From positions 1 to 42,142 of the forward strand of contig JAKLEN010000010.1 in NCBI GenBank assembly GCA_022711665.1: a stretch of DNA of 42,142 nt, given 5' to 3'. Positions within the stretch are counted from its first letter, which is position 1; each line of letters begins with the position of its first letter. The position numbers were made by a program, and so were the translations under genes. Shown here piece after piece: positions 7,111 through 16,253 of the stretch. This DNA comes from Acidobacteriota bacterium. GTDB lineage: Bacteria > Acidobacteriota > Aminicenantia > Aminicenantales > Saccharicenantaceae. The notes under the pieces are model-generated. The model ran no database searches and was not told the DNA's origin. It saw only the letters and a program-made list of their open reading frames with translations.

Positions 7111-8433
7111 TCATCCGACGGCCCGGCCGTGCAGGCTGTAGGGGCCGGAGCCGCCGACGCGGACGGTGACGAAGCGGCCCGAGGGATCGGCCGGGGCCTC
7201 GAAGTTGACCACCAGGTTGCCGGCGGTCCGGCCGGCGAACCGGCCGCCGCCCCTGGGACTCGGCCCGGAGCCGAGGACCCGGAGCTCGCGGCCGACGAAG
7301 GAGCGCAGCAGTCCGGTCTGTAGGGACCGCTGCAGCGACTGCAGGGCGATCAGGCGGCGCCTCTTGACCTCGAGCGGCACGTCGTCGGGACCGGCCGCGG
7401 CCGCGGTCAGGGGGCGGGGCGAGTAGCGGAAGGAGAAAACGCCCGCGTAGCCGACCTCCCGCAGGAGGCCGCACGTGGCCTCGAAGTCCTCTTCCGTTTC
7501 GCCCGGGAAGCCGACGATGATGTCGGTCATGAGGAGGAGGTCCGGCACGGCCCGCCGCAGGCGCCCGACCAGGGCCAGGTAAGCCTCGCGGTCGTAGCCC
7601 CGGTTCATCCGGGCCAGCACCCGGGACGAGCCCGACTGGACCGGCAGATGTAAGGCCGGGCAGATCTTCGGGCAGGCCGCCATGACCCGAATGATGTCGT
7701 CGCCGAAGTTCTTCGGGTGGGAGGTGATGAAGCGGATCCACTCGACGCCGGGAACGGCCGCGACGGCCTCGAGGAGGCCGGCCAGGCCCAGCCCGGACCC
7801 CGGGTCCCGGTAGGAGTTGACGTTCTGGCCGAGCAGCTGGACCTCGACGCCCCCGGCCGCGACGGCGCTCCGGACCTCGGCCAGGACATTCCCGAGAGGC
7901 CGGAACTTCTCGCGTCCGCGGGAATAGGGGACGATGCAGTAGGCGCAGAAGTTGTCGCAGCCCTCCATAACGGGGATGAAGGCGCTGGCCGGCGTCACCC
8001 GGGCCGTCGCCTCGGGTCCGATCTCCCGCCAGTCCCGTCCGAAGTCCGTCCGGACGACAGGCGCCTCGGCCGCCCGTCCGATGATCTCCGGCAGGTCGAG
8101 GTAATTGTCGGGCCCGATCACGAGATCGACGGCCGGGACCCTGGCGGCCAGGTCCGCGCCCCGGACCTGGGCGACGCAGCCAGCCACGCCGATGAGGAAG
8201 GGCCGCTTGCGGCGGAGCCGCGCCAGGCGGCCGAGATAGGAGTAGAGCTTCTCTTCCGATTTCTGGCGGACGGCGCAGGTGTTGACGATGACGATGTCCG
8301 CGTCCTCGGGGCCCCCGGCCGGAGCCGCGCCGGCCGCGGCCAGGACGCCGACGATGTGCTCCGAATCGTTTTCGTTCATCTGGCAGCCGAAGGTCCGGAC
8401 GAAGACCTTCAGGCCGTCGAGGCGGGCGCTCAT
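7111..8433 (-). CDS. miaB: tRNA-2-methylthio-N6-dimethylallyladenosine synthase MiaB
   Basis: MiaB is a radical SAM methylthiotransferase that adds the 2-methylthio group to i6A37 of tRNAs. With start ATG 8433 it has 440 residues. The N-terminal domain carries the auxiliary cluster cysteines Cys17 (FGCQMN), Cys53 (NTCAVR) and Cys86 (AGCVAQ). The radical SAM motif is GCDNFCAYC (Cys159, 163, 166). The segment LPVQSGSSRVLARMNRGYD is typical of MiaB rather than RimO or MtaB, and a TRAM domain closes the protein. An in-frame start at 8451 would sit inside a TATAAT box, so I prefer 8433. No Shine-Dalgarno sequence is visible. Confidence 0.93.
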   Translation of the reverse strand: MSARLDGLKVFVRTFGCQMNENDSEHIVGVLAAAGAAPAGGPEDADIVIVNTCAVRQKSEEKLYSYLGRLARLRRKRPFLIGVAGCVAQVRGADLAARVPAVDLVIGPDNYLDLPEIIGRAAEAPVVRTDFGRDWREIGPEATARVTPASAFIPVMEGCDNFCAYCIVPYSRGREKFRPLGNVLAEVRSAVAAGGVEVQLLGQNVNSYRDPGSGLGLAGLLEAVAAVPGVEWIRFITSHPKNFGDDIIRVMAACPKICPALHLPVQSGSSRVLARMNRGYDREAYLALVGRLRRAVPDLLLMTDIIVGFPGETEEDFEATCGLLREVGYAGVFSFRYSPRPLTAAAAGPDDVPLEVKRRRLIALQSLQRSLQTGLLRSFVGRELRVLGSGPSPRGGGRFAGRTAGNLVVNFEAPADPSGRFVTVRVGGSGPYSLHGRAVG

Positions 8434-8442
8434 GAGAGGGTC

Positions 8443-8448
8443 ATTATA
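8443..8448 (-). promoter_or_regulatory. Possible -10 element before miaB
   Basis: A perfect TATAAT lies on the minus strand in the 39-bp gap between the C_GCAxxG_C_C gene and miaB. There is no recognisable -35 at 16-18 bp. If it works, the transcript would start only a few bases before the miaB ATG, giving a leaderless message, which would fit the missing Shine-Dalgarno sequence. Confidence 0.35.
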
Positions 8449-8472
8449 CACGAACCGGCCGGCCGGGGCCGG

Positions 8473-8907
8473 TCAGAGGAGCTCTTCCAGGAGGGCGACG
8501 GCGCCGGCGATCAGCGCCTCGCACCGCGTCTGGTGCAGCTTCTGCTCGTCGGCCTGGCGGCGGCCCTCGGGCGTCGAGATGTCGCAGCCGAGGAGGTCCC
8601 GGCATTTGACGCCGCCGTGCCCGGCCGCGAACCGCGCGGTGAGCTCGCGGACGACGGCATAGGTTTTTTCTTTGGCCGCGAGGTCTTCCGGCCGGGTCCG
8701 GCCGTGCTTGAGGCCGGCGGTCAGGAAGGCCCCCGTCAGGGCGCCGCACCAATCGCCGCCGCCGGCGATGCCGCCGCCGAAGGGCTGCGACAGGCGCAGG
8801 GCGGTCTCCCGGTCGAGCCCGGCGTCTCCTGCGAAAACGGCGAAGACCGCCTGGGAACAGCTGAACCCGGCCCGGAACAGGGCCAGGGCCTCTTCAGTCC
8901 GGCTCAC
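8473..8907 (-). CDS. C_GCAxxG_C_C family redox-type protein
   Basis: This 144-residue protein has the conserved cysteine spacing of the C_GCAxxG_C_C family: Cys17 (FSCSQAV), Cys54 in GGGDWCGALTGA, Cys102 and Cys108 (KCRDLLGC) and Cys129 near the C-terminus. The family is thought to be redox active or cluster binding, but its reaction is not known. There is no export signal. The GTG start at 8907 overlaps the stop of recN (GTGA), so the two are probably co-translated. The core GCA triad reads CGA here, an acceptable variation. Confidence 0.88.
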   Translation of the reverse strand: MSRTEEALALFRAGFSCSQAVFAVFAGDAGLDRETALRLSQPFGGGIAGGGDWCGALTGAFLTAGLKHGRTRPEDLAAKEKTYAVVRELTARFAAGHGGVKCRDLLGCDISTPEGRRQADEQKLHQTRCEALIAGAVALLEELL

Positions 8908-10595
8908 GGCTTCTTTCCTTTCGGAGGCCCGCCGTCGAGCATCTCCCGGGCGATCTGGCGGGAGGCCTCGGTCAGGCGGCTGCCGGCGATGAGCCGGGCG
9001 ATCTCCTCGACCCGCTCCTCCCGGCCGAGCCGGCGGACGCCGGTGAAGGTCCGCTCCTTCTCGACCCGCTTGTCGACGCTGAAATGGTGGGCCGCCGCGG
9101 AAGCGATCTGGGGCAGGTGGGTTATGCAGATGACCTGATGGCGGCCGGCCAGCTGGTCGAGCTTGCGGGCTATGAACTCGGCCGTCTTGCCGCCGATGCC
9201 GGCGTCGACCTCGTCGAAGATCAGGGTCTGGCGGCCGGCCTGGTCCTTGCCCGCGGCCTTGAGGGCCAGCATCATCCGGGACAGCTCGCCGCCCGAGGCG
9301 ATGCGCCGCAGCGGCCGCAGGTCCTCGCCGGGGTTGGGGGAAAGGAGGAACTCGGCCTCCTCGGCGCCCTGGTCGCGGATGGTCGCCGGGTCGTCGAGCG
9401 ATGGGGCCCGGCTCTCGAGCCGGACCTCGAAGCGGGCCTTGGCCATGCCCAGCTGGGCGATCTCCTTCTCGATGGTCCGGCCGAGGCGGTCGGCGGCCTT
9501 CCGGCGCTCGGCGCCCAGCCGGGCCGCGGCCCGGGCGTACTCGTCGAACCTGGCCCCGATGGCCGTCTCGAGCTCCTGGAGCCGCTCCCGGCCGGATTCG
9601 AGCCCGGCCCGCTCGCGGCGCAGGCCCTCGCCATGGGCCAGGACGGCCTCGACCGAGCCGCCGTACTTGCGCTTGAGCTTCTCGATGACGCTCAGCCGCT
9701 CCTCGACCTCCTCGGCGTTCTCGGGCGCGCCGGCCCGCCGGTCGCGGAAGCGGACGAGCGAGTCGGCCGCGTCCTGGAGGAGGATGGCGGCGTCCTCGAG
9801 GCCGGCCCGGAACCCGCCGAAGGAGTCCTCGTAGGCGGCCAGATCGTTGAGGACCGACTTGAGCCGCGCCAGGCGGGGCACGAGCGAGTCCTCGCCGAGG
9901 TAGGCCAGGTCGAGGGCCTTGTCGACGAGGCCGGCGATCTTCTCGGCGTTCCGCAGGATCTCTCGCTCGCGGAGCAGGGCCTCGTCCTCGCCGGGCTTGA
10001 GGCCGGCCGCCTCGATCTCCTTGAGCTGGTAGGCGATAAAATCCAGCCGCTGCTCGCGCTCCTTCTCCCGGCCCTCGAGCTCGCGCTTCTCCTGGACCAG
10101 CCGGCGAAGCTCCTGGGACGCGCGGGCCGTTTCCGCGACCAGGCCGGCGGCGCCCAGGCAGCCGTCGAGATAGGCCAGGTGGTTCTCGAGATGGAGCAGG
10201 AAGACGTGATCGTTCTGCCCGTAGATGTCGATCAGCCGCGGGCCCAGCTCGCGCAGCCGCCGGACCGGGACGAGGACGCCGTTGACGAAGGCCTTGCCCC
10301 CGCCCTGGTCGGTGACCGAGCGCTGGACGAGCAGCTCGCCGTCCTCCGGCTCGGGCAATCCGGCCAGGTCGAGGCCCAGGCCGGCGACATCGAAGACGGC
10401 CTCGACGAAGGCCTCGGGCTTGCCGGTGCGGACGAGGTCGGGCGTGCCCTTCTCGCCCAGGATGAGGCGGATGGCGTCGATGAGGATGGACTTCCCGGCG
10501 CCCGTCTCGCCGGTCAGGATGGTGAAGCCGGGCTCGAGCGGGACCTCGAGGTCCTCGATCGTGGCCAGGTTCCTGACCCGCAGGAGCTTGATCAT
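8904..10595 (-). CDS. recN: DNA repair protein RecN
   Basis: RecN is an SMC-like ATPase that acts early in double-strand break repair. From ATG 10595 it has 563 residues. Walker A is GETGAGKS at 29-36, preceded by the typical LRVRNLATIEDLEVPLEPGF. The middle is a long coiled coil (about 150-360). The ABC signature is GGELSRMMLALK, and Walker B is LIFDEVDAGIGGKTAEF, followed by VICITHLPQIAS. The open frame upstream of 10595 overlaps the subtilase and is discarded. It follows the subtilase by 14 bp. Confidence 0.96.
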   Translation of the reverse strand: MIKLLRVRNLATIEDLEVPLEPGFTILTGETGAGKSILIDAIRLILGEKGTPDLVRTGKPEAFVEAVFDVAGLGLDLAGLPEPEDGELLVQRSVTDQGGGKAFVNGVLVPVRRLRELGPRLIDIYGQNDHVFLLHLENHLAYLDGCLGAAGLVAETARASQELRRLVQEKRELEGREKEREQRLDFIAYQLKEIEAAGLKPGEDEALLREREILRNAEKIAGLVDKALDLAYLGEDSLVPRLARLKSVLNDLAAYEDSFGGFRAGLEDAAILLQDAADSLVRFRDRRAGAPENAEEVEERLSVIEKLKRKYGGSVEAVLAHGEGLRRERAGLESGRERLQELETAIGARFDEYARAAARLGAERRKAADRLGRTIEKEIAQLGMAKARFEVRLESRAPSLDDPATIRDQGAEEAEFLLSPNPGEDLRPLRRIASGGELSRMMLALKAAGKDQAGRQTLIFDEVDAGIGGKTAEFIARKLDQLAGRHQVICITHLPQIASAAAHHFSVDKRVEKERTFTGVRRLGREERVEEIARLIAGSRLTEASRQIAREMLDGGPPKGKKP

Positions 10596-10609
10596 CCCCG
10601 GCCCGCTCG

Positions 10610-11992
10610 CTAGCGCAGGATGTACGGGACGAGGGCCCGCTCCATGTTGATCCGGCCGTAGCCGGCGTGGTCGTCGCGGCCCGGCAGGGACGTCCGGTTG
10701 ATGTCGTCGGCCGTGTAACGGATGATCTGCATGACCTGGTCGACCGTCAGGTCGGGCTTGGCGCTCCTGAGCAGGGCGGCCAGGCCGGCGACGTGGGGCG
10801 CGGCCGCCGAGGTCCCGGAGGCGAAGAGGTAAGGCAGATAGCCCTCGCCGACGTACCACTGCGGGGCCGGGCCGAGGATCCAGACGCCGGGGGCGGCCAC
10901 GTCCACTTCCGGGCCGTAATTCGAGAAGCCGGCCAGGGCGTCGTTGTAATCGCTGGCGGCCACGGCCAGGACGTAGTCGTCGTAGGCGGCCGGGTAGAGG
11001 ACCCCCGGCTGGCCGTCATTGCCGGCGGCGGCCACGATGACCACGCCCTTGTCGTGGGCGTAGCGGCAGGCGTCCTCGAGGAAGGGATCGTCGACGTCGC
11101 CGCCGAGGCTGAGGTTGATGACGTCGGCGCCGTGGTCGGCGGCCCAGATGATGCCGTCGATGATCCAGCTGTAGTAGCCGTTGCCGTCGGCGGCGACGAC
11201 CTTGACGGGGAGGATACGGCAGTCCCGGGCGACGCCCGCGATGCCGGCCCCGTTGTTCGTGTCCGCGGCCGCGATCCCGGCGACGTGGGTGCCGTGCCAG
11301 TTGTCGTCGCCGGCCTCTTCGTCCCCGTTGACGAAGTCGTGGCCGTAGCCGACGAGCTTGGCGATCAGCTCGGGGTGGTCCAGATCGACCCCCGTGTCGA
11401 CGATGGCGATGACGGTTTCGGCGTCGCCCCTGGCCTCGTCCCAGGCCGTGACGGCCTTGATGTCGGCCCCGGACGTCATCGGGAGCTGAAGCTCCGGGCT
11501 GATGTTCAAAACGCCGCCGAGGTTGCGGAGGCTGTACTGGTAGCTGGCGAAGTAGGTGTCGTTGGGGACGTCAGCCAGGCGGGCCCGGTAGTCGGGCCGG
11601 GCCAGGGCGACGTCGCCGTTGCGGCGCAGCATGGTCAGGGTCTCGGCCACCGATTGGCCGGGCGCGGTCCTGACGCTCCAAACGCCGATCCCGGCGATGC
11701 GGCGGAGGCCGGGGAAGCCATAGGACCGCAGCAGCCCTTCGGCGTACTCGTCTGAGACCTCGGAGCGGAAACGGACGAGGACGCGGTCGGCTGCAAAGCG
11801 AAAGCTGCGGCGGCCGGCGATCGGCCGCTCGGTCCGAATGGCGGGCGGGCTCCAGCGGGCCGCTCCCCGGACGATCCGCTTCTGAAAGCGGCCCGGCGCG
11901 GCGTCGCCGGGACCCGGGGCGGCGCAGAGGACGGCCAGCAGGGCCAGGAGGGCCGGAAACGCGGGCAGGAGCCGCCGGGGCGTTTTGGTCAT
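10610..11992 (-). CDS. Secreted subtilisin-like serine peptidase (S8)
   Basis: This 460-residue protein has a signal peptide (about 1-31, basic start then LLALLAVLCAAPGPGDA). A propeptide-like region of the inhibitor I9/fervidolysin kind (VLVRFRSEVSDEYAEGLL) and then the peptidase domain follow. The triad is Asp199 (IVDTGVD), His233 (HGTHVAG) and Ser394 (SGTSAAAPHVAG), with Asn324 (AAGNDG) as the oxyanion residue. All key residues are present, so it should be active outside the cytoplasm. It ends shortly after the catalytic domain, with no extra C-terminal domains. It overlaps the preceding beta-barrel-like gene by 4 bp. The substrate is unknown. Confidence 0.93.
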   Translation of the reverse strand: MTKTPRRLLPAFPALLALLAVLCAAPGPGDAAPGRFQKRIVRGAARWSPPAIRTERPIAGRRSFRFAADRVLVRFRSEVSDEYAEGLLRSYGFPGLRRIAGIGVWSVRTAPGQSVAETLTMLRRNGDVALARPDYRARLADVPNDTYFASYQYSLRNLGGVLNISPELQLPMTSGADIKAVTAWDEARGDAETVIAIVDTGVDLDHPELIAKLVGYGHDFVNGDEEAGDDNWHGTHVAGIAAADTNNGAGIAGVARDCRILPVKVVAADGNGYYSWIIDGIIWAADHGADVINLSLGGDVDDPFLEDACRYAHDKGVVIVAAAGNDGQPGVLYPAAYDDYVLAVAASDYNDALAGFSNYGPEVDVAAPGVWILGPAPQWYVGEGYLPYLFASGTSAAAPHVAGLAALLRSAKPDLTVDQVMQIIRYTADDINRTSLPGRDDHAGYGRINMERALVPYILR

Positions 11993-12777
11993 GGTCCTTT
12001 CCTTCCCTCGAACGTGTAGGCGAACCCGACTAAGGCCAGGGCGTCGGCGCCGCCCGAGCGCGGCAGGAGTCCGGCCCGGGCCCGCAGCGACAGCCGGTCC
12101 GACAGGGGAACCTCGACGCCGAGCGCGGCGCTGAACGAAAAGTCGCCGCGAACGCGCTTGGTCTCTTCCCCCTGGAGGTCCTCGAGGGTTTCGCTCATCT
12201 TGAACGAGGCCTGGAGCCAGCGGGCCTGGATCTCGAGGTACGGGACGAAGCCGGCCAGGCGCCGCCAGGTCAGGCGCGGACCCGCCGCGGCCTCGAGCCA
12301 GCTCGACCGGCCGGCGGCGCTGCCCTCGACCGCGAAGCCCTCGAGGGGCCAGGTTTTCGACATCCCGAAAGCATAGACGAGCCGGCCTGTCGCGCCGATC
12401 TCAAGGCCTGAAAACTCGTGGAGCGGGACGATGGCCTCGGCTCCGAAAGCCAGGCCCAGGAGGGGAGAGGCGTCGTACGCCAGGCCGATCGGCAGGCCGT
12501 TGAACTCCAGACCCCGGAAATCGGTCAGGACGGCCCCGGCGCTGAGGCTGAAAACGATACCCCCGGGCATGCCGAGATCGGCCCGGAGCGAGAGAAGGCT
12601 GCCGGATATCTTGGACGAGGCGTCGTCGCCCTTCCAGACTACGGTGCGCGGCAGGCTTTCGCAGGTCAGCCCCACGGCGATCGAGCGGACGTTCGTCTCG
12701 GCGGCCGCGCCGGCGGCCAGGGCGACGACCGCCGCGAATCCCAGGATGCCCCCCAGCCGTCTCCTCCGGTCCCCCAT
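11989..12777 (-). CDS. Exported protein, probable outer-membrane beta-barrel
   Basis: I do not recognise a named family. The 262-residue protein has a signal peptide (GILGFAAVVALAAGAAAE). It then consists of alternating hydrophobic and polar stretches of 8-12 residues rich in Gly, Leu, Ala and aromatics, and it ends near FAYTF, the look of a small outer-membrane beta-barrel. The start at 12777 has a good GGGGAGG six bases upstream. It lies 28 bp after bamD and overlaps the subtilase by 4 bp, so it is co-transcribed with an assembly factor for such proteins. Barrel topology is inference from the residue pattern. Confidence 0.7.
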   Translation of the reverse strand: MGDRRRRLGGILGFAAVVALAAGAAAETNVRSIAVGLTCESLPRTVVWKGDDASSKISGSLLSLRADLGMPGGIVFSLSAGAVLTDFRGLEFNGLPIGLAYDASPLLGLAFGAEAIVPLHEFSGLEIGATGRLVYAFGMSKTWPLEGFAVEGSAAGRSSWLEAAAGPRLTWRRLAGFVPYLEIQARWLQASFKMSETLEDLQGEETKRVRGDFSFSAALGVEVPLSDRLSLRARAGLLPRSGGADALALVGFAYTFEGRKGP

Positions 12778-12805
12778 GAAGAACCTCCCCGACCCACGCT
12801 GGAGT

Positions 12806-13630
12806 TCAGTTGGTCTTGGCCTTAGGCTTGGGCGCGGCGGCTTTGAGGCGCTCGGTATCGGCCAGCCGCCTGGCCGCGGTCTTGGCCAGCTTGTCCCCGG
12901 AATAGTCCGAGACCACCTTGGTAAAATACGGGAATGCCTGGTCGTAGAGCCTGATCTGGAAATAACAGTCGCCGAGGTAGAAATAGACCCGGGCCAGGCC
13001 GGAGTATTCCGGGAACTGGCTCATGACCTCGGACAGCCGGCTGATGGCGGCCCGGTAGGCCCGGCGGCTATGGTAGCTGAGGGCGATGTCGGTGTTGTGA
13101 GCGGCCAGGCGCTCTTCGCACTCCTTGATCTTCACCTGGGCTTCCTTGGCCTGGTCGCTGGCCGGGTAGTCGGCGATGACCTTCTTGAGCTCCGCCAGGG
13201 CCTGGATGGTCTTGGAGGGGTCCCGGCCGATCTTCAGCATCTTCTTGTAGAAGGTCATGGCGATCTGGTACTGACTGTAGGCGGCCGAGGGCGAGTAGGG
13301 ATAGGTCCGGATGAATTCCCGGTATTCGGCGGCGGCCAGGATCATGTTGCTTTCGTCGCCCTTGCGGAAATAGGCGTCGGCGATCAGGAGCTTGGCCCGC
13401 TGGGCGTAGAAGCTCTTGGGGAACGAGTCGATGACCTGGCGAAGATAGAGGAGGGCCTTTTCCGTGTCTTTCTTGACGTACTGTTCGCCGAGCCGGTAGA
13501 GAGCCTCGTCGGAGGAGGCCAGGTCGGGGGCCAGTACGACCTTCTTCTTGTGGCAGCCCGCGGTCAGGCCGGTCAGGATCAGCAGGGCCAGCAGGGCCGC
13601 CGGGATCGTCTTGGGGGAGCGTGTGGTCAT
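12806..13630 (-). CDS. bamD: BamD-like outer membrane assembly lipoprotein
   Basis: The 274-residue protein starts with a lipoprotein signal; the lipobox is LTAGC with Cys26. It then contains TPR-like repeats of the BamD/YfiO type: DEALYRLGEQYVKKDTEKAL, LRQVIDSFPKSFYAQRAKLL and YREFIRTYPYSPSAAYSQ. BamD is the essential lipoprotein partner of BamA in inserting beta-barrels into the outer membrane. I place the start at ATG 13630, which overlaps the rpe stop (ATGA) and has AGGAAAG upstream; the longer frame to 13723 runs back into rpe. Other TPR lipoproteins are possible, but length and repeat pattern fit BamD well. Confidence 0.85.
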   Translation of the reverse strand: MTTRSPKTIPAALLALLILTGLTAGCHKKKVVLAPDLASSDEALYRLGEQYVKKDTEKALLYLRQVIDSFPKSFYAQRAKLLIADAYFRKGDESNMILAAAEYREFIRTYPYSPSAAYSQYQIAMTFYKKMLKIGRDPSKTIQALAELKKVIADYPASDQAKEAQVKIKECEERLAAHNTDIALSYHSRRAYRAAISRLSEVMSQFPEYSGLARVYFYLGDCYFQIRLYDQAFPYFTKVVSDYSGDKLAKTAARRLADTERLKAAAPKPKAKTN

Positions 13631-14289
13631 ATGGCTTTCCTCGCGATGTCTTTCAGGGTCCGGATGGCCGCGGCCGGGTCCGGGGCGTCGTAAACGGCCG
13701 AGCCGGCAACGACGATCCCGCACCCGTCCCGGATGATATCCCCGGCGTTGTCGAGCTTGACCCCGCCGTCGACCTCGATGGGCACGGTCAGGCCGGCGGC
13801 CCGGATGCGGTCGCGGAGCCGGCGGATCTTGTCCCGGCAGGAGGGGATGAAGGACTGGCCGCCCCAGCCGGGATTGACGGACATGATCAGAACGTAGTCG
13901 AGCTGGCCCAGGACCTCCTCGAGCGCGCCGATCGGCGTGGCCGGGTTGAGCGCCGCTCCGGCCCGGCGGCCGAGGGAGCGGATCAGGGACAGGTCCTTGT
14001 GGAGGTGGGCCGTGGCCTCGACGTGGAGGGAGATCCAGTCGGCCCCGGCCTCGTGGAACAGGGGCACGAAGGCCCGGGGGTTCTCGACCATAAGGTGGAC
14101 GTCGATGGGCAGGCGCGTCTCTTTGCGGACGGCGGCGACGAGCTGGGGCCCCAGGGTCAGGTTGGGCACGAAGTGCCCGTCCATGATGTCGACATGGATG
14201 AGATCGGCGCCGGCCTCCTCGGCCAGGCGGACGGCCTCGCCGATCCGGGAGAAGTCGGCCGAGAGGAGTGACGGGGCGATGAGGGCCAT
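13627..14289 (-). CDS. rpe: Ribulose-phosphate 3-epimerase
   Basis: Rpe interconverts ribulose 5-phosphate and xylulose 5-phosphate in the pentose phosphate pathway. The 220-residue TIM barrel shows all family blocks: IAPSLLSADF, HVDIMDGHFVPNLTLGP, DVHLMVENP, the SVNPGWGGQSFIP phosphate-loop region, EVDGGVKLDN with its catalytic Asp, and VAGSAVYDA. Length is normal. It overlaps the PASTA gene by one base (TGATG) and bamD by four. Housekeeping function is secure. Confidence 0.97.
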   Translation of the reverse strand: MALIAPSLLSADFSRIGEAVRLAEEAGADLIHVDIMDGHFVPNLTLGPQLVAAVRKETRLPIDVHLMVENPRAFVPLFHEAGADWISLHVEATAHLHKDLSLIRSLGRRAGAALNPATPIGALEEVLGQLDYVLIMSVNPGWGGQSFIPSCRDKIRRLRDRIRAAGLTVPIEVDGGVKLDNAGDIIRDGCGIVVAGSAVYDAPDPAAAIRTLKDIARKAI

Positions 14290-15005
14290 CAGCGGCTGAC
14301 CTCGAAGGAGATGCGGTTGCGTTTCTGGATGCGGTAGCCGTTCGGCGGTTCCTGCTTGACGATCAGGCCCGCCGCGGCCCCCGGGTAATAGACGTAGCGG
14401 ATGTCGGCGACCTTGAAGCCGCGGGCGTCGAGGCCGGAGATGACGCCGGCCGCCCGGCGGCCGATGAGGTCGGGCATGACGTAGCGCGGATCGACGTCGC
14501 CCTGGCTGAGCAGCAGGCCGACGGCGCCGCCGCGCTCGACGACGGCGCCCGGGGCGGGCCTCTGATCGAGGACCCGGCCGGCCGGCCGCTGCGAGGTGTG
14601 GACCTGGCTCAGTTGGCCCTTGGTCAGGCCCACCGACTGCAGCAGGGTCAGGGCCTCGTCCAGCGTCCTGCCGGCCAGGTCGGGCACGGTCGCCGTGCCG
14701 CTGCCGGAGCTGATGAAGACCTGGACGGGGCGGGTGATGCGGACGCGCGAGCCCGCCGCCGGGTCCTGGCGGACGATGAGGCCCCGATCGAGCCGGTCGC
14801 TGGGCTCGCTGCCCTTCTGGGCCAGGGACAGGTCCTTTTTCAGGAGCTCGGACCGGGCCTGGGCGACCGTCCGGCCGGTGACGTCGGGCACGGTGACGAC
14901 TTCGCTCTTGAGCAGGACCTGGGAGAAAATGACGGCGCTGACGAAGAAGGCAACGAGGAACAGGAGCGTGCCGACGGCCGCCTTATAAAGAAGATCTTTC
15001 GCCAT
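14289..15005 (-). CDS. Membrane-anchored PASTA-domain protein
   Basis: The 238-residue protein has one N-terminal membrane segment (about 8-30, AAVGTLLFLVAFFVSAVIFS) followed by three PASTA repeats starting near VTVPDVTGRTVAQARSEL, ATVPDLAGRTLDEALTLL and YVMPDLIGRRAAGVISGL. PASTA domains bind peptidoglycan or muropeptides. There is no kinase or transpeptidase domain, so this is the stand-alone type, with the repeats outside the inner membrane. It is the first gene of the series running to miaB. A weak promoter region lies upstream and no strong Shine-Dalgarno sequence is visible. Confidence 0.9.
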   Translation of the reverse strand: MAKDLLYKAAVGTLLFLVAFFVSAVIFSQVLLKSEVVTVPDVTGRTVAQARSELLKKDLSLAQKGSEPSDRLDRGLIVRQDPAAGSRVRITRPVQVFISSGSGTATVPDLAGRTLDEALTLLQSVGLTKGQLSQVHTSQRPAGRVLDQRPAPGAVVERGGAVGLLLSQGDVDPRYVMPDLIGRRAAGVISGLDARGFKVADIRYVYYPGAAAGLIVKQEPPNGYRIQKRNRISFEVSR

Positions 15006-15029
15006 CTGCGGTGTTCACGCTCGGGACTT

Positions 15030-15068
15030 TTCGGGACTATTATTATCATAGTTCCCGAACTTAGTAAA
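15030..15068 (-). promoter_or_regulatory. Inverted repeat and weak promoter before the PASTA operon
   Basis: TTCGGGACTAT (15030-15040) and ATAGTTCCCGAA (15048-15059) form an imperfect inverted repeat around an AT-rich centre. On the minus strand TTTACT (15063-15068) could be a -35, with TAATAA or GATAAT inside the repeat as the -10. An operator overlapping a promoter is possible, but the elements are weak. Confidence 0.4.
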
Positions 15069-15171
15069 CGACGCGTCCGTTGCCTTTTCCCCGAGGACGG
15101 CCGGCGGCCGGCCGGCCGGGGGGGACGGGCAACGGCCGCGGGGGGGGACTGCATTTCGTCGACGAAACCCC

Positions 15172-15177
15172 TATAAT
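15172..15177 (+). promoter_or_regulatory. -10 element before threonine aldolase
   Basis: A perfect TATAAT sits 22 bp before the preferred ATG at 15199. The -35 at 17-bp spacing would be CTGCAT, a poor match. GGAGG at 15187-15191 is spaced correctly for ATG 15199 but only one base from ATG 15193, which decides the start. Confidence 0.6.
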
Positions 15178-15198
15178 GAGGCTTCCGGAGGAATGATC

Positions 15199-16233
<1,035 letters not shown>

Positions 16234-16253
16234 ACCGCCCCCATAATAGCTTC

